Of a stretch of 32,027 nucleotides of DNA, positions 21,174-29,219 are shown one piece after another. The first letter of the stretch is position 1, and the number at the start of each line of letters is the position of its first letter. This stretch comes from Gaiellales bacterium (GTDB lineage: Bacteria; Actinomycetota; Thermoleophilia; RBG-16-64-13): NCBI GenBank assembly GCA_012719395.1, contig JAAYAL010000036.1, positions 1 to 32,027 on the forward strand, in the 5' to 3' direction. Under the pieces are notes generated by a model that worked only from the letters and a program-made list of their open reading frames with translations, ran no database searches and was not told the origin of the DNA. The translations under genes were made by a program, and so were the position numbers.

Positions 21174-22454
21174 TTACTCGTCTTCTGGGCCAGCCTGTTC
21201 GTCTGCATCCGACTCCACATCTGCTTCCGGCTGCTCGGCGGCTTCCGCCTCCTCGTAGTCGGAGGGCTCAGCAGGCGCAGGCTCCTCGTAGCCCTCTTCC
21301 TCTTGCTCCTCCATCACATCTTCGTGAATACGGTATTCCGGCTCAAGCCGCTTGAGGCTCAGGGAGAGACGCCGACGATCTGGATCTAGCTCGATGATCT
21401 TGACGTTGATCTCCTGGTTCACCCGCAGGATCTCCGAAGGCTCCTCCACGTGGTGGTTGGCCAGCTCGGAGATGTGGATGAGACCTTCCACGCCCTCCTC
21501 GATCTCCACGAAGGCACCGAAGGAGACCAGCTTGGTCACGCGACCGTGCACGATCTCGTTGACCTGGCGGTTCTCGAAGACCTGCTGCCACGGGTCCTTC
21601 TGCGTCTGCTTGAGGCCCAGGGAGATACGCTGGCGATCCCGGTCGATATCCAGGACCTTCACCGTCACCTCTTGGCCGATACCCAAGACTTCCGACGGAT
21701 GGTTGACGTGACTCCAAGAGAGCTCGGAGATGTGAATGAGGCCGTCTATGCCGTCCAGATCCACGAAAGCACCGAAGTCCACGATGTTGGAGACGGTGCC
21801 CTTCACCAGATCCCCCACGTTCATGCTGTCCAGGATCTGCTCGCGAACGCCGCGGCGCTCCTCTTCCAGCACGGCGCGACGGCTGAGGACCACGTTGTTG
21901 CGGAAACGGTTGAGCTCGATGACCCGGCACTGCAGCATCTTGCCCAGGAACTCGTCGAGGTCCGCCACCCGGCGGATGTCCACCAGGGAAGCGGGGAGGA
22001 AACCACGCACGCCCAGATCAAGGATGAGACCGCCCTTGACCACCTCGATGACCGTCCCTTCCACGGGAGTGCCTTCTTCGGCCGCCTTCTCGATCCTCTG
22101 CCAAGCACGCTCGAAGCGGGCGCGCTTCTTGGACAGGATCAGCCTGCCGTCCGCATCCTCCTTGGTGAGGACGAGAGCGTCCACAACATCCCCAACAGAC
22201 ACTTCCTCGCTGGGATCAATGGACTTCTTGATCGACAGCTCGTTGACGGGGATGACCCCTTCGCTCTTGTAGCCGATGTCAACAAGGACTTCATCCTTGT
22301 CTACCCTCACTACCGTCCCGGTGACGATGTCTCCCTCTTCGAAGGTGACGAGAGTGGCGTCATAGTTGGGGACCATCTGGCCATCAACTTCGATCATGAG
22401 ATCCTGGCCACCCTGGAGGGTTTCGGTTGTTTCCTCGATTGGTTGATCTGACAT
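21174..22454 (-). CDS. rpsA: 30S ribosomal protein S1
   Basis: The 426-residue protein has four S1 RNA-binding modules at about 41-110, 127-195, 212-280 and 297-365. Typical segments are 'GDIVTGTVVRVDKDEVLVDIG', 'DLVKGTVSNIVDFGAFVDL' and 'GLIHISELA'. A long acidic tail (about 385-426) follows. Four modules is the usual actinobacterial and Firmicutes form, against six in E. coli. S1 helps mRNA bind the 30S subunit. ATG 22454 (MSDQPIEETTE) follows AGGAGG at a rather long 12-nt spacing. A promoter-like TATACT lies upstream, between it and polA. Confidence 0.95.
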   Translation of the reverse strand: MSDQPIEETTETLQGGQDLMIEVDGQMVPNYDATLVTFEEGDIVTGTVVRVDKDEVLVDIGYKSEGVIPVNELSIKKSIDPSEEVSVGDVVDALVLTKEDADGRLILSKKRARFERAWQRIEKAAEEGTPVEGTVIEVVKGGLILDLGVRGFLPASLVDIRRVADLDEFLGKMLQCRVIELNRFRNNVVLSRRAVLEEERRGVREQILDSMNVGDLVKGTVSNIVDFGAFVDLDGIDGLIHISELSWSHVNHPSEVLGIGQEVTVKVLDIDRDRQRISLGLKQTQKDPWQQVFENRQVNEIVHGRVTKLVSFGAFVEIEEGVEGLIHISELANHHVEEPSEILRVNQEINVKIIELDPDRRRLSLSLKRLEPEYRIHEDVMEEQEEEGYEEPAPAEPSDYEEAEAAEQPEADVESDADEQAGPEDE

Positions 22455-22520
22455 GTAGTTTTCGTTCCTCCTCAACAAGTTTGCGCCCGGGTCTCTCACC
22501 CCACCCGCGCACTGCTCCCC

Positions 22521-22526
22521 AGTATA
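22521..22526 (-). promoter_or_regulatory. -10 element of the probable rpsA promoter
   Basis: The minus strand reads TATACT here, about 67 nt before the rpsA ATG, in the polA-rpsA gap. A weak TTTCGC lies 17 nt upstream as a possible -35. It suggests rpsA is transcribed independently of polA. Confidence 0.5.
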
Positions 22527-22550
22527 CCTGTACGAGTAGAAACGCGAAAG

Positions 22551-25169
22551 CTACTTGGCTACCAGCCAATTCTCCCCTATGCCCGCCTCCACCGCCAGTG
22601 GTGGGTCCATCTCGTACGCGGCCACCATCTCCTCCGCCACCGCCCCACACACGGACTCCGCCTGCTCCGCCGGCGTCTCAAGGATGAGCTCGTCGTGGAT
22701 CTGCAGCACCAGCCGCGCTTCCGGGTAGTCGCGCTGCAGGCGGCGGAAGCAGCGGATCATGGCCACTTTGATGATGTCCGCCGCGCTTCCCTGGATAACG
22801 CTGTTGACCGCCAGGCGCTCGCCCAATGACCGGGTCTGGAAGCTGCCGGAATGCAGCTCGGGCACGGGCCGGCGGCGACCGAACATGGTGGTCACGAAGC
22901 CCTGGGAGCGGGCGTCGGCGATGGTGGCGTCGATGAAGGCGCGCACCCGAGGCAGGCGCTCGATGTAGCGCTCGATGTAGGCTGCGGCCTCCTCCCGCTC
23001 CACGCCCAGCTGCTGTGCCAGCCCGAAGGCGGAGATGCCGTAAAGAATGCCGAAGTTGACCGCCTTGGCGTAGCGACGGTGCGTGGCATCCACCTCATCC
23101 TCCGCCAGCGCGAAGACCTCGGCGGCCGTGCGGGTGTGGATGTCCTCACCGTGGCGGAAGGAGTCCAGCAACGCCGGCTCCTGTGCCAGGTACGCCATGA
23201 GGCGCAATTCGATCTGGGAGTAGTCCGCCACCACCAAGCGACCGCCGTCCGGCGCCGTGAAACACTCCCGGATCTGGGCCCCCAGCTCCGTGCGCACCGG
23301 GATGTTCTGCAGGTTGGGGTCGCTGGAGGAGAGGCGCCCGGTGGCCGTCACGGTTTGGTGAAAGGTGGAATGGAGGCGCCCGGTGGACTCGTTGACACAC
23401 GCGGGAAGGGCCAGGAGATAGGTGGACATGAGCTTGGACAGCTCCCGATGCGTCTCTATGCGTTCGATGATGGGATGCAACGCGCGCAGGCCCTCCAAGG
23501 TCTTGGCGTCCGTGGAATAGCCGGTCTTGATCTTCCGCCCGCGCGGTAGCTGCAGACGCTCAAACAGCACCTCCGCCAGCTGTGGCGGCGAACCCAGGTT
23601 GAACGGTCCTCCAGCCAACCCGTGGATGGAGTCCTCCAACCCCTCCATCTGGTCCTGCAACTTGGCCGTGATCTCTCCCAAGCGGTAGCAGTCCAGCCTC
23701 ACCCCCGCCTCCTCCATAGCCAGCAGCACGCGCGTCAGCGGCAGCTCGATCTCCTGGAAGAGCGCCCACATGCCCTGCCGGCGCAGGAGGCGCTCCTGGA
23801 GCGGCGCCAGCGCAAGAACCTCAAGGGCGGCGGCCCCACCCGTGAGGTCGGCGGCGGCCGCGCCATCCGCGACGCCGGCGCAGGCCGCCCGGGGCAGCCC
23901 CGCCTCCGCGAGTAGCTCCTCCAGTGGGTAGGTGCGCCGTCCTGGCGCCAGCAGGTAGGCCGCAAGGTAGGTGTCGTGCGAGGGTTGCACAAGCAAGGAG
24001 TGGAGGAGCGGAGAGCCCTTGAAATCGTGGCACCAGGCTCCCGCACGGGCCAGCAGGGCGCGCAGGATGGGCACCAGCTGCAGCGTCAACTCCAGAGCCA
24101 AGAGCCGGGGCCCGCCGTCCGCCTCCTGCGCCAGCCACACCGTGCCGCCCTGCGCGGCCACGGCCACCGGGCTATCCCACCGCAGCGCCTTCTCCAGCGC
24201 GGCAGGTGCAACCACCTCCGCCCGCACCGCCTGCGCCACAGCCGCGCCGCCCGCGTCCGGCCGAGGCAGGAGATCCTGCAGGCGTTCCCATAGCACGGAG
24301 AACTCGAAGCGAGCAAACAGCTCACGAAGCTGGGCTTTGTCCAGCTGTTGGGGCTGGAGCGTGGCCGCGTGGATATCGATAGGGGCATCTCGGTCAAGCG
24401 TGGCAAGCCCCTTCGCCAACAAGGCCTGCTCCGCGTGCTCCAGCAGCGCTTGCCGACGCTTGGTGGCCCCGATCTCGCCGGCATGCGCCAGCACTTCCTC
24501 CAGGCTGCCGTACTGCGCGAGCAGCGACGCCGCCGTCTTCTCCCCTATGCCCGGCACTCCGGGGATGTTGTCCGAGGTATCACCCTTCAGACCGATGTAG
24601 TCCGGGATCTGCGAGGGCACAACCCCGAAGCGCTCACGCACACCCATGGGATCGTACACACGCACGTCCGTGACGCCGCGGGTGTTGGCGATAACGTGCA
24701 CCGAGTCCGTGACCAGCTGCAGCGCATCCTTGTCCCCGGTGACCACCGACGCCTCCAGGCCCTCCCGCTCCGCCTGCCGCGCCAGGGTGGCCAGGATGTC
24801 ATCCGCCTCGTAGCCGGCCAGGGTCACGTTCACGAAGCCGAATGCCCGGCACAGCTCCGGGAAGTAGGGCCACTGCTCGCTGAGGAGCTCCGGCATGGCC
24901 TTGCGCTGTGCCTTGTATTCCACGAACTCCTCGTGGCGGAAGGTCTTCTCCGGCCCGTCCCACGCCACTACCACGGCCGAGGGCCGGTAGTCCGCCAGCA
25001 GCTTGATGAGCATGGATGCGAAGCCGAAGAGGGCGTTGGTGGGGAAGCCGGCACTGGTGGCGATGGCTTCCGGCAGGGCAAAGAAGGCACGATAGGCCAT
25101 GTTGCTCCCATCCAACAGGAGCAACGGTCCCCGGCTGGAGAGGGATGATGAGGCGGAACACTCGTCCAT
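22551..25169 (-). CDS. polA: DNA polymerase I
   Basis: The 871-residue protein has an N-terminal 5'-3' exonuclease domain (about 1-290: 'LLLLDGSNMAYRAFFALP', 'YEADDILATLARQAE', 'IGLKGDTSDNIPGVPGIGEKT' in pieces). The central 3'-5' exonuclease-like domain lacks the acidic catalytic residues, as in other non-proofreading Pol I. The C-terminal polymerase has motif A 'DYSQIELRLMAYL' (Asp648), motif B 'RRYAKAVNFGILYG' (about 697-710) and motif C 'IHDEL' (about 825). It works in Okazaki-fragment processing and repair synthesis. The ATG at 25169 (MDECSASSSLS) is 6 nt after a TACAAT box, consistent with a leaderless transcript. Confidence 0.96.
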   Translation of the reverse strand: MDECSASSSLSSRGPLLLLDGSNMAYRAFFALPEAIATSAGFPTNALFGFASMLIKLLADYRPSAVVVAWDGPEKTFRHEEFVEYKAQRKAMPELLSEQWPYFPELCRAFGFVNVTLAGYEADDILATLARQAEREGLEASVVTGDKDALQLVTDSVHVIANTRGVTDVRVYDPMGVRERFGVVPSQIPDYIGLKGDTSDNIPGVPGIGEKTAASLLAQYGSLEEVLAHAGEIGATKRRQALLEHAEQALLAKGLATLDRDAPIDIHAATLQPQQLDKAQLRELFARFEFSVLWERLQDLLPRPDAGGAAVAQAVRAEVVAPAALEKALRWDSPVAVAAQGGTVWLAQEADGGPRLLALELTLQLVPILRALLARAGAWCHDFKGSPLLHSLLVQPSHDTYLAAYLLAPGRRTYPLEELLAEAGLPRAACAGVADGAAAADLTGGAAALEVLALAPLQERLLRRQGMWALFQEIELPLTRVLLAMEEAGVRLDCYRLGEITAKLQDQMEGLEDSIHGLAGGPFNLGSPPQLAEVLFERLQLPRGRKIKTGYSTDAKTLEGLRALHPIIERIETHRELSKLMSTYLLALPACVNESTGRLHSTFHQTVTATGRLSSSDPNLQNIPVRTELGAQIRECFTAPDGGRLVVADYSQIELRLMAYLAQEPALLDSFRHGEDIHTRTAAEVFALAEDEVDATHRRYAKAVNFGILYGISAFGLAQQLGVEREEAAAYIERYIERLPRVRAFIDATIADARSQGFVTTMFGRRRPVPELHSGSFQTRSLGERLAVNSVIQGSAADIIKVAMIRCFRRLQRDYPEARLVLQIHDELILETPAEQAESVCGAVAEEMVAAYEMDPPLAVEAGIGENWLVAK

Positions 25170-25175
25170 TTCGGC

Positions 25176-25181
25176 ATTGTA
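25176..25181 (-). promoter_or_regulatory. -10 element placed for leaderless polA transcription
   Basis: TACAAT on the minus strand ends 6 nt before the polA ATG, so transcription would begin at or next to the A of the start codon. No clear -35 is visible. Leaderless mRNAs with this spacing are common in actinobacteria. Confidence 0.45.
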
Positions 25182-25291
25182 CCTTCGGAGGGAGACAACC
25201 GCGCAGGAAGCCGAGGAGAGCACCGGCGCTCGAGATGTCGTCAGCCCGGCAGACCTGCGTAGACTACCGGCAAACGGCGGGAGGAGTCATC

Positions 25292-25651
25292 ATGCAACGC
25301 CCTGCAGGCGTGACAATCCTGGCGGCCCTGGTGATCATCGAGGCCGTGCTCGGCATCGTAGGAGGGCTGATCACCATCCTCACGCTGGGCTTCTTCACCG
25401 GCATCCTTATCATTGCCGGGGTCTTTCTCCTACTGCTATCTCTGGTTCAGTTGGTGGTGGGAATCGGCCTGTGGCGCCTGCGCAGGTGGGCCTGGACCGT
25501 GGGCGTGGTAGTCACCGGTCTCAGCCTGCTGAGCGACGTGGTGGGGCTGGCAGGCGGCGCAACCACCTTCCCCGCCGTTGTCTCGCTCATCCTGAACGCC
25601 GTCATACTCTGGTACCTGTTCCGGCAGGACGTGAAAGCGGCCTTTCACTAG
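25292..25651 (+). CDS. Small four-helix integral membrane protein
   Basis: ATG 25292 follows GGGAGGAG at good spacing. The 119 residues form four hydrophobic helices: 'GVTILAALVIIEAVLGIVGG', a Gly/Ile-rich second helix, 'LLLLSLVQLVVGIGLW', and a pair near the C-terminus, with the short loop 'RLRRWAWTVG' typical of this type. The protein ends 'LFRQDVKAAFH'. Similar small membrane proteins of unknown role are widespread in actinobacteria and archaea. It is divergent from polA and convergent with the small ORF pair at 25674-25978. Confidence 0.85.
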   Translation: MQRPAGVTILAALVIIEAVLGIVGGLITILTLGFFTGILIIAGVFLLLLSLVQLVVGIGLWRLRRWAWTVGVVVTGLSLLSDVVGLAGGATTFPAVVSLILNAVILWYLFRQDVKAAFH

Positions 25652-25673
25652 CGTCCCAGCCTCACACGCGGTA

Positions 25674-25895
25674 TCAGCCCCACAGGAGATTGTCGCGGCG
25701 CTTCTGCCAGTTTGCCTGGTGTGCTTCCATCTTTCTCCGGTCCGCCTCATGATATTCGGCCATCCCGAGTTGCTTCGCTTCCTCGGGAGTCGACCCCATG
25801 CAGGAAACGACGCACTGGCCGTTGCACCACACGCGGCACACATACTGTGGGCTCTCCGGAGTTGATCGACGCGATGCGATAATCTCCACCCTCAT
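25674..25895 (-). CDS. 73-residue conserved-looking hypothetical protein
   Basis: The protein reads as a compact alpha/beta domain: 'MRVEIIASRRS', 'QYVCRVWCNGQCVVSCMGST', then a helix 'PEEAKQLGMAEYHEADRRKME'. It has four cysteines within 15 residues of each other (CRVWC...C...C) and could bind a metal. The start ATG overlaps the stop of a 28-codon ORF as ATGA and has AGGGGG 6 nt upstream. The two are probably translated as a coupled pair. Function unknown. Confidence 0.65.
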   Translation of the reverse strand: MRVEIIASRRSTPESPQYVCRVWCNGQCVVSCMGSTPEEAKQLGMAEYHEADRRKMEAHQANWQKRRDNLLWG

Positions 25896-25978
25896 TGCTC
25901 GCCCCCTGTCGCCTGCGAGGGATTGCGCTCCGCTCCGCCTTCACTTTCGCCTTTACGCACTTGGTCACCCGTTATCAC
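25892..25978 (-). CDS. 28-codon leader-type ORF coupled to the 73-residue protein
   Basis: GTG 25978 stands 6 nt after a near-perfect ribosome site (AAGGAGGAT). The ORF encodes a highly polar peptide (MITGDQVRKGESEGGAERN, then PSQATGGEQ) and stops at TGA inside the ATGA overlap with the next gene. It may be a small protein or a leader peptide that delivers ribosomes to the downstream start. It is too short for homology arguments. Confidence 0.5.
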   Translation of the reverse strand: MITGDQVRKGESEGGAERNPSQATGGEQ

Positions 25979-26081
25979 GTTACGATCCTCCTTCTTGCGG
26001 CGTACTGAACACGGCAGCAGCCGCGTCTCTTCGCGGCGCGGCCGGGCGCGTGAGAGGGACAACACCTCCCCGGAAAGCGAA

Positions 26082-26104
26082 ACGCCGGCCGCACGGGCCG
26101 GCGT
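26082..26104 (-). terminator. Hairpin downstream of rplY
   Basis: ACGCCGGCC (26082-26090) pairs with GGCCGGCGT (26096-26104) around a 5-nt loop. On the minus strand the stem is followed by TTTCGCTTTCC, a T-rich tail, about 170 nt after the rplY stop. The remaining sequence from 25979 to 26273 shows nothing else I recognise. Confidence 0.6.
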
Positions 26105-26273
26105 CCCACCAGATCGCCTGTGGCGAGCCTCCAGAAACGGAGCTGCTTGACGACACACGAGAGGAGAAGACTGGAGACTGAGCGGAGAGGTTGCGAGGCT
26201 CGGCGCGTTCGCCTGAAGAATGTTCCTGACGGATGCTCTGGCCACTATAGCACGCGCGCCAACCGTGCGCCTC

Positions 26274-26891
26274 CTACAAGCTCTCCTCCGCTCCAGCCTC
26301 CTCCGGCTCCGCTTCCGCCTCCGTCACCCTCGGCGCCAGCACCGCCACAATCACCTCGTCGGGGTCGGCCAAGAGCACGTAGTCCGCAGACGTCAGCAAC
26401 TCGCCCGCCGTGATCCGATCTCCCACGTCCAGCCCGGTCACATCCACTTCGAACTTCACGGGCATCTTCTCGGGAAGCGCCCGAACATCCAGTTCGTGCA
26501 CCAACTGCGACAGGATGCCCCCGGCAGCGGACCCCACTGCCTCACCGTGCACCTCGACCGGCACGCGAGATTCAATCTCAACGTCCAGATAGACCTGCTC
26601 CAGGTCAACGTTGAGGATGACGTCACGCAGCATGTCGCGCTGAATCTCCTTGATCACCGCGTACTGCCGCGCCGCGCCGGCCGCCTCACGCCCGTAGTCC
26701 AGCTCCAGTAGCACAGTCTGCCCGTGGCGGAGGGCACGGCGGAACTCCCCATCGATAATGGAGATCTCCATGGTCTTGCTCTTTTTCCCGTACACAACCC
26801 CCGGGATCCCTCCCCCCGCACGCAGCCGGCGGGCCGAGGCTGAGCCCTTCTTCTCTTTCCTGGCTTGAACGGCAAGAGTGACAGCTTCCAC
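26274..26891 (-). CDS. rplY: 50S ribosomal protein L25 (general stress protein CTC form)
   Basis: The 205-residue protein has the L25 5S-rRNA-binding domain (about 1-95: 'RKEKKGSASARRLRAGGGIP', 'GVVYGKKSKTMEISI') and the C-terminal TL5/CTC beta domain (about 100-185: 'VPVEVHGEAVGSAAGGILSQ', 'LPEKMPVKFEVDVTGLDVGD'). An acidic tail ends it. L25 binds 5S rRNA in the large subunit; the two-domain form is common outside the gamma-proteobacteria. The start is GTG 26891 with AAAGGG 9 nt upstream. It often neighbours pth (peptidyl-tRNA hydrolase), but no pth is in this window. Confidence 0.95.
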   Translation of the reverse strand: MEAVTLAVQARKEKKGSASARRLRAGGGIPGVVYGKKSKTMEISIIDGEFRRALRHGQTVLLELDYGREAAGAARQYAVIKEIQRDMLRDVILNVDLEQVYLDVEIESRVPVEVHGEAVGSAAGGILSQLVHELDVRALPEKMPVKFEVDVTGLDVGDRITAGELLTSADYVLLADPDEVIVAVLAPRVTEAEAEPEEAGAEESL

Positions 26892-27253
26892 GCGATTCGT
26901 CCCTTTCTACTTGAGATGCTGGTTCCAGCCGCTTCCCCTCCGCCCCAAGGCAAGCGCCACACGACAACGGCACAAAGCACCGAATCGCCTGTTCCAGTGC
27001 GGCGAGGCCGCCGAGCGTAGCGATGTGAACGGCAACACGCGGCAGGCAATACTCGGCTGGAAATGGCTGGGCCGGTTCCTCCGACTGCGGGCCCGCCGGC
27101 CCTGGACCAGTCGGCCGCAGCCCAACAGCCACAACCATGACGCGCCTAGCATACACCGAATCGCACTGAACCGCTGGTGTAGAATCACGGGGCGAAACTG
27201 CAGGTGATGCCTTGCCCCTGCCGTCACCGGCGCATACCGACGAGGAGCGCACC
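26892..27253. other. Intergenic region between rplY and the 193-residue protein
   Basis: No gene is supported in these 362 bases. A two-part hairpin lies at 27081-27114 (CCGACTG paired with CAGTCGG, with GGGCC/GGCCC inside). A plus-strand -10-like TAGAAT is at 27180-27185. As the rplY upstream region, it may contain a long leader, but no known leader RNA was recognised. Confidence 0.4.
27180..27185 (+). promoter_or_regulatory. -10-like element upstream of the 193-residue protein
   Basis: TAGAAT lies about 70 nt before the ATG at 27254. The hexamer 17 nt upstream (near CGAATC) is a poor -35. It is the best promoter candidate for the plus-strand gene. Confidence 0.35.
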
Positions 27254-27835
27254 ATGCCCTTGGGACACACCTCTCTCAGCCACGGAGTCGTGGTGTTTGG
27301 GTTCTTCAACGTGAAATGCGACTGCCTCCTCCTCAACAACCACTTCTTCTTCGCCTCTGACTTCTGTTACTGGGTGACCGGCTGGGCGCAGGAGGGGCCA
27401 CCCGCGGAGGGCTTCCAGGACGTCTACGTCATCGAGAACCCGGTGGATATCGGGAATCGTCGTTGGGGAGAGCTGGGATGCCGGCACCACGGCTTCCTGT
27501 CCGACGTGTACGAACTCCTGCCCTTCCCCGATGACCCGGAGGACTTCAGGCAACAGCCGGAGGGCGGGCGCGTGCGCCGCGAGGTGGAGCCCATCCTGCA
27601 GAAGTGGGCAACAGCCACACAGATGCCCGTGCGCTTCGACCGGGAGCAAGGGCACATCTCCCTGGGCGAGTTCGTCTTTGACCGGCCGGGATTCCGTGAG
27701 CTCCTCCTCTATGTCTGGCGTGGCGGCCTGCCTACCTGGCGCGACAGCGTGCGGCCACAGTACGTCACAGACATGGCCCACGCTCTGCAGTGCTCCACTC
27801 ACTGGCCCTTCCAAGGGATGTGCCGGGGCGGCTGA
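27254..27835 (+). CDS. 193-residue protein of unknown function
   Basis: ATG 27254 (MPLGHTSLSHGVVVFGFFN) follows GAGGAG. The protein has no signal peptide or membrane helix. It is rich in aromatic residues ('NNHFFFASDFCYWVTGW', 'YVTDMAHALQCSTHWPFQG') and contains the motif 'RWGELGCRHHGFLSDVYELL'. Cysteines and histidines (CxC near residue 23, 'CRHH', 'CSTHW', terminal 'CRGG') could form a metal site. I do not recognise the family. A broken second copy of its 5' part lies at 28619-28670, beyond the ligase relic, so this gene has been duplicated locally. Confidence 0.7.
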   Translation: MPLGHTSLSHGVVVFGFFNVKCDCLLLNNHFFFASDFCYWVTGWAQEGPPAEGFQDVYVIENPVDIGNRRWGELGCRHHGFLSDVYELLPFPDDPEDFRQQPEGGRVRREVEPILQKWATATQMPVRFDREQGHISLGEFVFDRPGFRELLLYVWRGGLPTWRDSVRPQYVTDMAHALQCSTHWPFQGMCRGG

Positions 27836-27926
27836 TTCACCACCCGTGCGCCACGCTGTCCCTCCCGCCGCCCCACGCGCGGGTGGTTGCGTGGTCCCAC
27901 ACCCGCGTCAGCATGATGGCAATGCC

Positions 27927-28583
27927 ATGCGCACGCAGCGAGAAGGCAACTACGTGGACATGATCCCCTTCTACAAGCGGATCGTGGGAGAACTGTTCGA
28001 CAAGATCCCGGACGGCACCGTGGAACGGTCGGACAACGTGCACTCCTTCCGCGAGATTCTCAAGCGTCACCAGCCCCACCCTCCGGTGGTCTACGGTGCC
28101 TCCGAGGTGGGCTTCACCTGCCTGAGCCCGTTGGACTCGGAGCCGGTCCCCGGGACCATTAGCATCCCCATCCCCTCGCGCGAGATCCGCATCGCGGAGG
28201 TAGACGGCGACGGCGCCGTCGTGGCCGGCGAGACGGGTGAGCTCCTGGTCCACTCGGAGACGCTCCCACAAGCGTACTGGAACAAGCCTGAGGAGACGGC
28301 CGCGTCTTTCGTGGAGATAGACGGCAAGATCTGGTACCGCACCAAAGACTACGTGAGGCTGGGCGAGAACGGCCTCATCCGCTACGTGGACCGAGCGGCC
28401 GACGTCATCACGTACAAGGGGTACGTTGGCCGCAACGAGTTGCTGGGATGGTGCCGGGAGAGCCTAGCCGCCTACAAGGTGCCCAAGTACATCGAATTCA
28501 GAGACATGCTGCCCAAGTCGAAAGTGGGCAAGCTGCTGCGCCGCGAGATCAGAGACGAGGAGCGACGGAAGGCGGGCAGCTGA
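27927..28583 (+). pseudogene. Acyl-CoA ligase (AMP-binding) with two in-frame internal deletions
   Basis: The 218-residue frame carries three separated parts of a fatty-acyl-CoA ligase of about 550 residues. Part 1 is N-terminal 'MIPFYKRIVGELFDKIPDG' to 'REILKRHQPHPP'. Part 2 is 'VVYGASEVGFTCLSPLDSEP' through 'GELLVHSETLPQAYWNKPEE', 'WYRTKDYVRLGENGLIRYVD' and 'DVITYKGY'. Part 3 is the C-terminal 'WCRESLAAYKVPKYIEFRDM' and 'PKSKVGKLLRREIRDE'. The first junction (near 28085-28098) removes the phosphate-binding Ser/Thr/Gly-rich loop. The second (near 28422-28430) removes most of the small C-terminal subdomain. The frame remains open through both. The residue pattern is well kept, including the catalytic Lys near the C-terminus, so the loss is recent. 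It should be inactive as a ligase. Confidence 0.75.
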
Positions 28584-28618
28584 TCACTGCCGCCCGCTCC
28601 GTCTCAGGGGCACGGATC

Positions 28619-28670
28619 CATGGTGTTTGGCTCAGTTACCGGGTGACCAGCCGGGCGCTTGAGGGGCCGC
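28619..28670 (+). pseudogene. Remnant of a second copy of the 193-residue protein gene
   Basis: TGGTGTTTGG followed by GTTACCGGGTGACCAGCC and GGGCGCTTGAGGGGCC matches two separate stretches of the gene at 27254 (near 27290 and 27366-27402). About 75 bases between them are missing. No long frame survives. Confidence 0.55.
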
Positions 28671-28766
28671 GATATGCCGGGAGAGCTGATTGGGCCGGTC
28701 AGGACGGCTTCGGGCCGGTTCAGAGAGACGCTCACCCGGGTACACAGAGCTGACGCATGAGTCTGC

Positions 28767-29219
28767 ATGGTCTTGGGGGTGAAGGAGATGGATCCTGTGG
28801 ATCCCAGCCAGAAGCGGGGAGAGAAGGGAGAGGAAAAGGAGCGCGAGAAGGGAGAGGAAAAGGGCCAGAATTTGGACGAGAAGTACCGGCGCAACCCAGT
28901 GGGCTTCGTGGGCTTCACTGTGCTCATCATCTGGCTGGGGGTGGTGCTCCTGCTGCAGAACCTCGAGGTCATCGCCGATGACGACCGGGGGTGGGCCGTG
29001 TTCGCCTGGGGCGCCGGGGCCATACTCCTGGCTCAGGCCCTGGTCAGGCTGGCCACGCCCCGCTGGCGGACGTCCGTGCTGGGCACATTCGTGTGGGCGG
29101 CGATTCTGGTGGGGGTGGGCTTCGGCCTCTGGTTCGAGGCCTGGGAGCTGGCCGGCCCCATCGTCATCATCGCCGTCGGGGTGGCCATACTGGCCGGACG
29201 CTTCCTGCCGCGGCGTTAG
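28767..29219 (+). CDS. Membrane protein with LiaF/DUF5668-like four-helix region
   Basis: A charged N-terminus (about 1-40) is built of Lys/Glu/Gly repeats ('KRGEKGEEKEREKGEEKG'). Four hydrophobic helices follow (about 47-150: 'GFVGFTVLIIWLGVVLLLQN', 'VFAWGAGAILLAQALVRL', 'LGTFVWAAILVGVGFGLW', 'PIVIIAVGVAILAGRFLP'). The spacing and the 'LLLQNL' after helix 1 are typical of the LiaI/LiaF transmembrane region (DUF5668). Such proteins take part in envelope-stress sensing in Firmicutes, but a specific role here is not shown. ATG 28788 preceded by GGGGGTGA is an alternative start. Its TAG stop overlaps the TAA stop of the convergent GH3-like gene. Confidence 0.75.
   Translation: MVLGVKEMDPVDPSQKRGEKGEEKEREKGEEKGQNLDEKYRRNPVGFVGFTVLIIWLGVVLLLQNLEVIADDDRGWAVFAWGAGAILLAQALVRLATPRWRTSVLGTFVWAAILVGVGFGLWFEAWELAGPIVIIAVGVAILAGRFLPRR

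Noticed and set aside
22851-25148. Several long plus-strand frames over polA
   Set aside because: They are antisense shadows of a clearly recognised DNA polymerase I gene.
25979-26245. Upstream extension of the 28-codon ORF to a 117-residue protein
   Set aside because: The extension crosses a terminator hairpin and has Arg/Ser-rich shadow composition, while the strong ribosome site fixes the start at 25978.
26978-27164. Direct repeat CACCGAATCGC at 26978 and 27154
   Set aside because: An 11-base match without further flanking similarity in a GC-rich gap is compatible with chance; no promoter or structure is attached to both copies.
26878-27207. 109-codon plus-strand frame upstream of the 193-residue gene
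   Set aside because: It overlaps the rplY start, lacks a ribosome site and has Arg/Asn/His-rich composition without a domain pattern.
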